Positions 48,169-56,216 of a stretch of DNA of 64,000 bases are shown here, piece after piece. The stretch covers positions 1 to 64,000 of the forward strand of contig CAYXTR010000006.1 of NCBI GenBank assembly GCA_964468185.1, written 5' to 3'. Source of the stretch: JANQFV01 sp964468185 (GTDB lineage Bacteria > Planctomycetota > Phycisphaerae > UBA1845 > Fen-1342). A model generated the notes under the pieces. The model searched no databases and was not told where the DNA came from. It saw only the letters and a list, made by a program, of their open reading frames with translations. The position numbers were made by a program, and so were the translations under genes. Numbering within the stretch: position 1 is the stretch's first letter; each line of letters opens with the position of its first letter.

Positions 48169-49998
48169 ATGCCTGCTGAACAGCCCGCCATCCGTAACGT
48201 CGCCATCATCGCCCACGTCGATCACGGCAAGACGACACTGGTCGATCAGTTGCTGCGCCAAAGCGGCCAGTTCCGTGCCGGCCAGCTCAAGGGCGAGCGC
48301 ATCCTCGACTCCAACGATCAGGAACGCGAGCGTGGCATTACCATCCTCGCCAAGAACATCGCACTGACCTACCACGGCATCAAGATCAACCTCATCGATA
48401 CCCCCGGCCACGCCGACTTCGGCGGCGAAGTCGAGCGCGTCCTCAAAATGGCCGACGGCTGTCTCCTGCTGGTCGACGCCTTCGAAGGCCCCATGCCGCA
48501 AACCACATTCGTGCTGCGGAAAGCACTCGCGCATGGCCTCAAGCCCATCGTGGTCATCAACAAGATCGATCGCCCCGGCGCGCAGCCCCGCGAAGTGCAC
48601 GACGAAGTGCTCGACCTGTTCATCGAGTTGGGTGTCGATGAGCAGCAGCTCGAGTTCCCGACCATCTACGCATCCGCGATCGAAGGCTACGCCACCCATG
48701 CCCCCGAGCAGCGAACTGCCGACGTACGGGCCCTGTTCGAAGCAATTGTCACGCACGTGCCGGCCCCGAACGTCGATCCGGACGGGCCGCTCCAGATGCT
48801 CATCGCCGCCCTCGACTACAACGATTACGTCGGGCGCATCGGCATCGGACGCGTGTTCCGCGGCAAACTCCATGCATCGCAAACCGTCGCCGTGCTGCAT
48901 CGCGACGGCTCGCGCCAGGATGAGCGCATCGGCGAGTTGCACACCTTCGACGGCCTCGGTCGCCGCAAGGTCGACGCGGTAACCGCTGGAGACATCTGCG
49001 CGGTCATCGGGCTCTCCTCGCTCGATATTGGCAACACACTCGCGGATGTGGAGCAGGCCGAACCCCTGCCGCTCGTCGCCATCGACGAACCGACGCTGCA
49101 CATGACGTTTCGCGTAAACGACTCACCGTTCGCGGGCCGCCGCGGGAAGTTCCTCACCAGCCGGCACATCTGGGACCGACTGGTGCGCGAGAAACAGCAC
49201 AATGTCGCCCTGCGGGTGGAGCCGGGACACTCGCCGGAGGAGTTCCACGTCGCCGGCCGCGGCCTGCTGCACCTCTCCGTCCTGATCGAGACCATGCGGC
49301 GCGAAGGCTACGAGCTCTCCGTCGGCAAGCCGCGCGTGATCTTCCACGAACTGGATGGCAGGAAGACCGAGCCGATCGAGCTGTGTATCGTCGACGTGCC
49401 CACCGAACACGTCGGCCCGGTCATGGAGCAGATGGGCTTCCGGCGGGGAACGTGTCGCAAAATGGAATCGCGCGGCGAACGCAGCTACCTCGAATTCCTC
49501 ATCCCCTCGCGCGGCTTGATCGGGCTGCGCACGCGTCTGCTCAACGCGACCAATGGCACGATCATCATGCATCACAACTTCTACGAGTACGAGTTCGTCC
49601 GCGGGCCAATCCCCGGCCGGGCCGCCGGCGTCATGATCGCCAGCGAGCCAGGACAGGTCACCGCCTACGCGCTCGACCAGCTCGCAGATCGTGGTGACTT
49701 CTTCGTCGCCGCCGGCGAGCAGGTCTACGCCGGCCAGATCGTCGGCGAGCATTGCCGGGACAAGGACATCCCGGTGAACGTCTGCCGCGGCAAGAAGCTG
49801 ACCAACATCCGTGCCGCCTCGGCCGACAAGACCGTCGTACTGAAACCACCGCGTGAGTTGACCCTCGAAATCGCCCTCGAGTTCATCGAATCCGATGAAC
49901 TGATCGAGGTCACGCCAAGCGCCATCCGGCTGCGCAAACGCTACCTCAGCGAGATCGAACGCAAGCGCGCCAGCCGTCGGGCGGAAAGTGCCCTATAG
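48169..49998 (+). CDS. typA: GTP-binding translation factor TypA/BipA
   Basis: A 609-residue ribosome-binding GTPase used in stress and ribosome assembly. Signature elements: G1 AHVDHGKTTL (near residue 15), DTPGHADFGGEVER (G3), NKIDRPGA (G4), EF-G-like domains II and III, and the C-terminal TypA-specific domain (TRLLNATNGTIIMHHNFYEYEFVRGPI, YAGQIVGEHCRDKDIPVNVCRGKKLTNIRAA). ATG 48169 matches the family N-terminus; an upstream ATG at 48151 adds six residues. TGAGGA lies 11 bases before 48169. The GNAT gene follows 29 bases after its stop. Confidence 0.95.
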   Translation: MPAEQPAIRNVAIIAHVDHGKTTLVDQLLRQSGQFRAGQLKGERILDSNDQERERGITILAKNIALTYHGIKINLIDTPGHADFGGEVERVLKMADGCLLLVDAFEGPMPQTTFVLRKALAHGLKPIVVINKIDRPGAQPREVHDEVLDLFIELGVDEQQLEFPTIYASAIEGYATHAPEQRTADVRALFEAIVTHVPAPNVDPDGPLQMLIAALDYNDYVGRIGIGRVFRGKLHASQTVAVLHRDGSRQDERIGELHTFDGLGRRKVDAVTAGDICAVIGLSSLDIGNTLADVEQAEPLPLVAIDEPTLHMTFRVNDSPFAGRRGKFLTSRHIWDRLVREKQHNVALRVEPGHSPEEFHVAGRGLLHLSVLIETMRREGYELSVGKPRVIFHELDGRKTEPIELCIVDVPTEHVGPVMEQMGFRRGTCRKMESRGERSYLEFLIPSRGLIGLRTRLLNATNGTIIMHHNFYEYEFVRGPIPGRAAGVMIASEPGQVTAYALDQLADRGDFFVAAGEQVYAGQIVGEHCRDKDIPVNVCRGKKLTNIRAASADKTVVLKPPRELTLEIALEFIESDELIEVTPSAIRLRKRYLSEIERKRASRRAESAL

Positions 49999-50027
49999 GC
50001 CAGACCCTGGCATGCGGAGGCGCAACC

Positions 50028-50870
50028 ATGCAGCCCGATCAAACTGAGCCCCCAAAAGCCGTGTCGCTGGACATGCCACTCGACATTGCCGAAATCGCCC
50101 GCCTGGAAGAGACGCGCATCGCCACGGGAGTCGCCAGTGTTGCGGATGAGGCTCACCCTGTTGCCGGTGGCAAGCTCTGCTTCGCCGGCGCCGGCTCGTG
50201 GGCCAATCAGGCACTCGGCCTCGGCATGCACGGCCCGGTCAGCGACGCTGAACTCAATGAACTCGTGGATTTCTATACGTCGCGCAGCTCGGAGCCCACC
50301 GTCAATCTCTGCGCCTACGCCCACCAATCGCTCGTCGCCGGCCTCGCCCGCCGGCAGTTCGTCGTTCGCGAGTTCGAGACACTCCTCGCGTACGATCTCG
50401 CACGGCAGACCCCAACCCCTCCGCCATCAGCACTGCCAATATCCGTCATCGATCCTGCGAACCCGACGGACGTCGCGGCGTACGCCGAGATCAAGGTCGC
50501 CGGCTTCGGCTGCACCGACCAGGTGCGTGACCAGGAAATGGAGCGGAGAATCGTCGCCGCACCACAGTGCACATCTTTCCTGGCCTGGCACGACGATGTC
50601 CCCGTGGCCGCGGCAAGCGTCGAGATGATGCCCCCCATGGCTGCACTGATCGGTGCCGCCACGCTGGCACCCTACCGCGGGCGCGGATATCAACTGGCCC
50701 TGATGTACGTCCGGATGCAGCACGCCCAGGCAGCCGGCTGCCGCTACGTGACGGTCTCCTCCCGGCCCACGGTCGCGACCGGTCGCAACGCCCTCCGGCT
50801 GGGGTTTCAGGTCGCCTACATGCGCGTCCTGCTGGTGCGTCCGGGCCCCAATCTGGTTCCAGTTCCTTGA
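50028..50870 (+). CDS. GNAT-family N-acetyltransferase
   Basis: A 280-residue protein whose second half is a GNAT domain: AAASVEMMPPMAALIGAATLAPYRGRGYQLALMYVRMQHAQAAGCRYVTVSS (about 195-247), with the acetyl-CoA-binding YRGRGYQ motif near residue 215. The N-terminal half (about 1-140) is a diverged second domain (CFAGAGSWANQALGLGMHGPV) that might be a degenerate GNAT fold. The substrate is unknown. ATG 50028 has GGAGG about 8 bases upstream. It follows typA in the same direction and converges on the C25 peptidase. Confidence 0.85.
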   Translation: MQPDQTEPPKAVSLDMPLDIAEIARLEETRIATGVASVADEAHPVAGGKLCFAGAGSWANQALGLGMHGPVSDAELNELVDFYTSRSSEPTVNLCAYAHQSLVAGLARRQFVVREFETLLAYDLARQTPTPPPSALPISVIDPANPTDVAAYAEIKVAGFGCTDQVRDQEMERRIVAAPQCTSFLAWHDDVPVAAASVEMMPPMAALIGAATLAPYRGRGYQLALMYVRMQHAQAAGCRYVTVSSRPTVATGRNALRLGFQVAYMRVLLVRPGPNLVPVP

Positions 50871-50888
50871 GCTGCCCACGACGAAGAA

Positions 50889-50922
50889 CACCCCGGCACG
50901 TCACCGCAGACGCACCGGGGTG
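50889..50922. terminator. Hairpin terminator between convergent genes
   Basis: CACCCCGG (50889-50896) pairs with CCGGGGTG (50915-50922) across an 18-base loop, between the stop of the GNAT gene (plus) and the end of the C25 peptidase gene (minus). There is no T tract, so it may act with other factors or in either direction. Confidence 0.45.
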
Positions 50923-50954
50923 CACAGTAGCTACCGGATGAAAGTCGCGTCAAA

Positions 50955-53900
50955 CTAACGCGCCGCCGAGCCGATCATGTTGACGAACGGATTGATATCG
51001 TCAAAGTCGACGGCACCATCCTCGTTGCAGTCGGCGTTGTACCAATTGCAGTCCGGATACGCCGCGTAATAGGCGGCTTCACCGCTCAGCGCGATGACGA
51101 ACGGATTGATGTCGTCAAAATCAACAACACCGTCACAGTTCAGATCACCCGCCACAAACACGTCGACACACTCGAACGCCTGCACGACAAAGTCATCGAC
51201 CAGCGCTTCCACGAGTGAGTCGTTCGGACTGTCATCCACCACAAACCGTACACGCACCTGCGACGTGACCGGCACGTAGTCCGCTACCCGCCAGCTTGCC
51301 CGCGTCCACGTTGCACGGTCATTGATCGACTCCACCGTGGTCCAGCTGCCGCCGTTGTTGTTCGACACCTGCACGAGCAGTTCATCGTTCCACTCCGTGC
51401 TGATGTGATACCAACGCCAGTAGCTGACGGTCGCCTCCGGATACGCCGCCAGGTCCAGCACCGGCGTCATCAGACGCGACGGACCACCGTCCAGGTCGTA
51501 CGTGCCTGCCGACGAGCCGGCCGCCGCACCGGTCACGTAGCAAAGCGTACCGTCCGGCGAATGATCATCGCCCGGCTGCACCGGGTTCCAGTCACCACTG
51601 CTGGTGGCCTGCGGGTCCGCCCGCTCCCAGTCACCCGTATCAGCACCGGCATACACCGACCAGCCCTGATCCGTCTGGAAATCGTCGTCCATCAGAACAA
51701 CCATCGTGCCGACCTCGGCGTCGTACACCGTGTTCGGTGCATCAGCCGGCGCAGTTACAACCGACCCGCCGTCACCTTCGACACTCAAGTAGAACTCCGG
51801 CGTAGTACCACACAGCGCCGGCGGCAGCATCGCCTCATGGAAATTGGCGTCAACGTGCGTCAACGGCACGCTCTGGTACGCACCACCGTCAAACCGATAA
51901 TACAACTGACCGCTGCCGGGCACATAGCTCTCCTCGCCATCGACAATCTGCACATCAATCGTCGTCGCCACGCCGGGCTCGACCATGTCCGGCAACTCGC
52001 CCATCAGCAGCGTCAACGCCGGCGGCTCACCGCCGAGCGCCTCGATCTGCACATCGTCGATATTCCAGCCGCAGTACGTCCAACCACCATCCGTCACGCC
52101 CATCGTCCAGCGGATATAGACCGTCGGCTCGTTGTCGGCCACGTCCGAGATGTCAATCGTCACCGGCGTCCAGCTCGAATCCGCCACCTCCGCCGTATTC
52201 TCCCACACCGTCGTCCAGTTCAAGCCGTCATTGCTGACACGGACGTAGGCATGGTCATACAGGGGTTGCTCGACCCCAAGCCAACGACGGAACATGAGCT
52301 GCACGTTGAACAAACCGGAGCAATCGATGGCATCGGTCGTCAGGTCATACTCCGGCATGTTGTTCGTGTAGTCACCATTGAGGTTATAGCCGTAGACGTT
52401 GTTGCCGGTGTAGCCGCTGCTCGGGTCCGGACCGCCATATGCGCCACCATTGCCGGTCGGCTGGCCAAAGGCCCACTGACCTTCCGTCGTCCAGCCCGGG
52501 TTGTTATCGAACGTCCACTCGTAGATCACCTGCGGGATACCCACGTTGAGCGTGATCGTCCGCGTGCCGCCACCCGTTCCGTCCGTCAGATTGACGAACG
52601 TCACGGTGCCTTCATAACTGCCATCCGGCAAGTCGGCCGCGGCCGCGTTAATGTCCACGTCCACTTGGACAACCTGCTCCGGCGACAGCGTCCCGACCGC
52701 ATTGGTCAGCGTTAGCCAGTCAACATCGACGGTGACCTCATATTCAACGTCATAGTCGCCGACATTCTCAACCTCGTACGTGATCCCGCTCGGCGCAAAC
52801 GGACCGCCATTCGGGCCTTCCGATACCATGCCACCCCCCGGCGTGACCCGCAGCCCGCTCATGTCACTGATCGCCAGCGTCGGATCGCCAAACAGATTCA
52901 ACTCATAGAAGCACCACCGCATGCAGGACTCGTTGATGCGATAGATGTTGTCCTCTTTCGAATCCGAGTTCGCACGGCCGAGTTCCGGCTTGTTCTCCGC
53001 ATCACTGAAGACGGCGTCCCAGAATTCGCGGTTGAAGCGCTGTGACGGACCATCGGTGCTGTTGTACGTCCCCCAGCCATAGCGCGCATTCATGATGACG
53101 GCGAACGCCCCGTGGTCCGTCTTGATATGAGCGGTTTCAGCCCAGCAATCCGTCCCATCCAGATGACCGGCCAGGCACGTCTGCGAATACACGAAACACA
53201 GATCTGTATTGTCCAGATCCGCCATCACATCACTGTTGTACAGCTTCATCGCGTAATCAGGACTGCCGTGCCCCAGGTGATTCAGGAAATGCACGCCGTT
53301 ATTGATGCGGGTGATCAACGCCGACGCCGGCCACGTACCGTTGTAGTCGTAAAGCGTGTCAACGGTGTACACATCCGACGGAATGCCGACGGTCGTGTAG
53401 CCGTCCGCACTGGACCCATCCACCAACTGATCCATCATGAAGTTGGCGTACTCGGACTCACCCCCGAAGCCCAAATGCTCACCGACCATCTGCACCTTCT
53501 CAGGATACGCATGGCCGCCGTTGAGATACCACAACGTCTTCGTGACGAAGCGATTCACCTCGGTGCTGTTCCCCGCCGACGCACGGCCGACAAAAACGTC
53601 GGCCACCAGGTCAACATCACTACCGCCCGGACCGTCGTTCGGCTCGCCGAAGTACCCGTCATTATCGGAGTTCCACGTCCCGTCCAGGCAGGAGAAGAAC
53701 ACGTCGCCCGGCATCGAGGTCTCGGTCTCACCGCCGGAGTAGGCCTGCACGTACAAGTCCCGGGCAGGAATCACGTCATCGTCACCACCGATGATGACGT
53801 ATTCGATCCCGTCGTTCAGATAGCGGTCGCGAATGTAATCGCGAACATCAATCGGGTTCGTGCTGCCAACATCATTCGTTGTATGGATCTCCGTGATCGT

Positions 53901-54641
53901 ACCGTGCGCATTGTGATAATCCCGCAGCGGCTCAAACCCGCTCGCCAACGTCGGCGTCGTCAGAATGAGCATCTCGAAGTTGCGCTCGGCATCGCCGCGA
54001 ACAATCGGGTACGTATCAATCACTTCCGGATTATCAACGCGATCGAGCACTTCCCGCGCATCCGCCGCATAGCCACGGTACAGGCTGGGCGTGCGGCCAG
54101 TCTCGGCCGTCTGGACAACGACCGTCAACCTCTCGTGGTAAGTCAGCGTGCCCGCGGCGGGCCTGTACGCCACTGGCTGCAACTTCACCGTCAGGATCTG
54201 ATACCCACGGAATCCGAACGTGCCGATCGTCTCGCCACGTGTCGCAGGAAACGCCTCGGCCGAACCATAGATCTCCGCGTTCGGCATCGGCAACGTCGGG
54301 GCGGCATCGGACAGTCGATAGGGCACGCCGACCGGCTCCACCAGAAAACCGTCGCCCAGCGAAGCGGACGCGCCTGAAACGACTTGGACGTCCACGACTT
54401 CCGCGCCCATGGGAACCAGGATGCTGGCCCCGCACGCCGGCAGGGCCGGTTCACCCGGATTCCCGCCATTGGTCAGCCCAGGCATCGTCACGCGGTCATA
54501 AACCGCGTCCCCGACGCGCACCTGCGTCACCGTCGGCGGTGCGAACTCGTACTCGACGACAAGCTCACCACCTGCAGCCAGCGCAGGAGTCAACAGCACG
54601 CAACAAACCAGCGCCCCGGCGATTCGACTCCGCAACAACAT
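50955..54641 (-). CDS. Secreted C25 (gingipain-like) cysteine peptidase with dockerin-like C-terminus
   Basis: A 1228-residue exported peptidase. Start ATG 54641 has GGAGG upstream and a signal peptide (ALVCCVLLTPALAAGGE). Residues about 25-210 are a pro-region (NPGEPALPACGASILVPMGAEV). The C25 catalytic domain (about 220-600) has EMLILTTPTL, YVIIGGDDDVIPARDLY, the catalytic His458 in NHLGHGS and Cys489 in YSQTCLAGH. After an Ig-like domain come jelly-roll modules (about 710-860 and 990-1140) with phrases such as YDHAYVRVSNDGLNWTTVWEN. The last 60 residues hold two calcium loops, GDLNCDGVVDFDDINPFV and CNEDGAVDFDDINPFV. It probably degrades extracellular protein at the cell surface. Confidence 0.9.
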   Translation of the reverse strand: MLLRSRIAGALVCCVLLTPALAAGGELVVEYEFAPPTVTQVRVGDAVYDRVTMPGLTNGGNPGEPALPACGASILVPMGAEVVDVQVVSGASASLGDGFLVEPVGVPYRLSDAAPTLPMPNAEIYGSAEAFPATRGETIGTFGFRGYQILTVKLQPVAYRPAAGTLTYHERLTVVVQTAETGRTPSLYRGYAADAREVLDRVDNPEVIDTYPIVRGDAERNFEMLILTTPTLASGFEPLRDYHNAHGTITEIHTTNDVGSTNPIDVRDYIRDRYLNDGIEYVIIGGDDDVIPARDLYVQAYSGGETETSMPGDVFFSCLDGTWNSDNDGYFGEPNDGPGGSDVDLVADVFVGRASAGNSTEVNRFVTKTLWYLNGGHAYPEKVQMVGEHLGFGGESEYANFMMDQLVDGSSADGYTTVGIPSDVYTVDTLYDYNGTWPASALITRINNGVHFLNHLGHGSPDYAMKLYNSDVMADLDNTDLCFVYSQTCLAGHLDGTDCWAETAHIKTDHGAFAVIMNARYGWGTYNSTDGPSQRFNREFWDAVFSDAENKPELGRANSDSKEDNIYRINESCMRWCFYELNLFGDPTLAISDMSGLRVTPGGGMVSEGPNGGPFAPSGITYEVENVGDYDVEYEVTVDVDWLTLTNAVGTLSPEQVVQVDVDINAAAADLPDGSYEGTVTFVNLTDGTGGGTRTITLNVGIPQVIYEWTFDNNPGWTTEGQWAFGQPTGNGGAYGGPDPSSGYTGNNVYGYNLNGDYTNNMPEYDLTTDAIDCSGLFNVQLMFRRWLGVEQPLYDHAYVRVSNDGLNWTTVWENTAEVADSSWTPVTIDISDVADNEPTVYIRWTMGVTDGGWTYCGWNIDDVQIEALGGEPPALTLLMGELPDMVEPGVATTIDVQIVDGEESYVPGSGQLYYRFDGGAYQSVPLTHVDANFHEAMLPPALCGTTPEFYLSVEGDGGSVVTAPADAPNTVYDAEVGTMVVLMDDDFQTDQGWSVYAGADTGDWERADPQATSSGDWNPVQPGDDHSPDGTLCYVTGAAAGSSAGTYDLDGGPSRLMTPVLDLAAYPEATVSYWRWYHISTEWNDELLVQVSNNNGGSWTTVESINDRATWTRASWRVADYVPVTSQVRVRFVVDDSPNDSLVEALVDDFVVQAFECVDVFVAGDLNCDGVVDFDDINPFVIALSGEAAYYAAYPDCNWYNADCNEDGAVDFDDINPFVNMIGSAAR

Positions 54642-55231
54642 TACCGCACCTCCTCACATGAATGTCCGGTTACGACGCGCAGAAAAAGTGACCCGCCAAC
54701 ACATAGGCGGCAGTGTCCTGCGACTCCAATCCCGGCGCGCCAAAAAGCGACATGACGTTCAACCATTCCCAAGCGCAAACGGACGCCCGGCGGCGCCCTT
54801 CAACAGCCAGATAATACTAAGTTCACCTTATCGATTAGCCCCCGCCGCCACAAGCCGAAACATGTCCGCGTGTGCTGGTATCGACAGGTTCTGACATACA
54901 CTGAGACGGCCGTGATCACATACGCAGCCCGATAGCCCCGCCGTTTGGGCAGTGCGCGCCCACAACTGGTACTTCAGCCGCCCAAGAGCTGGGCGTGCGC
55001 CGAGACCGGGACTCCGGTCTCATCACCGCGCGCTGGCGAACGAAAACACGGGTCACCCAATGGCAACATTGCCAGGCATCATGTTCCGCACTTGAAGCGA
55101 AAGCGTTAGCCTCGCGCCAATTCCACGTATCAACTGCATTATCTCACATCTTGCTAACACGACGTGCGCGCGACGCTAAACGCACAACTGTATTCTTCCG
55201 GTCTTCATTCAGTGTTCGGGAGCGTTGCATC
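54642..55231. other. Long intergenic region with one clean hairpin
   Basis: I see no gene here. The region is more AT-rich around 54820-54840, which may hold the peptidase promoter on the minus strand. A perfect hairpin, GAGACCGG-GACT-CCGGTCTC (55002-55021), has no T tract. GGGAG at 55218-55222 is the likely ribosome binding site of the pseudopilin-like gene. Confidence 0.5.
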
Positions 55232-56131
55232 GTGCGAAGAGCTTTCACGCTAATCGAGTTGCTTGTCGTCGTGGCAATCATCGCCGTTCTCATCAGCATT
55301 TTATTGCCCGCGCTTGGCCATGCTCGTGCGGCTGCCCGCCAGACAAAGTGCAGCACCAACGAGCGCAATATCGCATTGGCGGTCCGCATCTATGCTGACG
55401 AAAACCGCGGCTACCATCACGCCGTCTGGGACAACGACGCACTCCGGTTCCGCCAGGCCTTCGGCGGCCGAAATTACCTCATCCGACCATATGTAATCGA
55501 CGCGAGCGGCACGGCGGTTCGCACTCAGGCCTACTGGGCACAGCTATACGACGAACTGCTCGGCGTGTATGTCGACGGCCAATTCTTCAAACCCAACCCC
55601 GGCATCGGCGCCCAAACGTCACTCCCAGGCTGGGAGAACACCCGCTGCCCCGAGGCACAGTACACGTTGCCCGCTTTCCGTAACGGCGGCGGTGTCCCGC
55701 ACGATCCGTACACGCTCTACTCAACCTACTGTTTCAACGGCGTAACACCTGGCTACGACGGCATCCCCGAAACCGGAAAGAAGGTCTTCTTCGAACGCCG
55801 CGGCGGAGGTGATCGCAAGCCGCGCCGCCTCACCGGCATCATGCATCCCGCCGACATCATCATGTTCCACGATGGGTCCGAGGTCATGATGGACGGCAAT
55901 GGCGACACGCTGCTCCAACTGGATCAGTGGACCGGCGCGCTCGAGGGGGAAGAGAACCAACAGTGGATTCAAGAATACTGGCGGCACCCCGGCGGCTGCG
56001 TCGTCGCTTGGACAGATGGACACGTGTCCATCATCTCACCCGCCGAAGCCAAGGCCAAGCAGGAGCAGATCATCGCCGAGTATGGCGACGATCACTATGC
56101 CCGGTTGCCTTGGTATTCGACTCCGTTTTGA
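55232..56131 (+). CDS. Type II/IV pseudopilin-like protein with H-X9-DG motif
   Basis: A 299-residue protein that begins RRAFTLIELLVVVAIIAVLISILLPALGHA, a class-III prepilin signal: short basic leader, then the conserved hydrophobic helix with the E at +5. The residue before the cut site is Ala instead of the usual Gly, which a prepilin peptidase may still accept. The body is globular and Trp/Tyr-rich, and near the end RHPGGCVVAWTDGHVSI gives an exact H-X9-DG motif, as in planctomycete DUF1559-like proteins. GTG 55232 has GGGAG 9 bases upstream. It probably assembles with a type II secretion-like system not in this window. Confidence 0.85.
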   Translation: MRRAFTLIELLVVVAIIAVLISILLPALGHARAAARQTKCSTNERNIALAVRIYADENRGYHHAVWDNDALRFRQAFGGRNYLIRPYVIDASGTAVRTQAYWAQLYDELLGVYVDGQFFKPNPGIGAQTSLPGWENTRCPEAQYTLPAFRNGGGVPHDPYTLYSTYCFNGVTPGYDGIPETGKKVFFERRGGGDRKPRRLTGIMHPADIIMFHDGSEVMMDGNGDTLLQLDQWTGALEGEENQQWIQEYWRHPGGCVVAWTDGHVSIISPAEAKAKQEQIIAEYGDDHYARLPWYSTPF

Positions 56132-56216
56132 CCCGATGTGATTCGCGAGGGGCGAGTCGCTTACTGAGCTTTGGTCACAGTTTCTCAACGTAAACGCATT
56201 TTCGGAGGTGGAACGT

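Noticed and set aside
51405..54377. Two plus-strand frames of 421-436 codons inside the C25 peptidase gene
   Set aside because: Antisense to the peptidase; the translations are Arg/Val-rich with no domain.
55002..55021. GAGACCGG-GACT-CCGGTCTC hairpin as a terminator or small RNA
   Set aside because: No T tract and no promoter next to it; kept only as a note in the intergenic entry.
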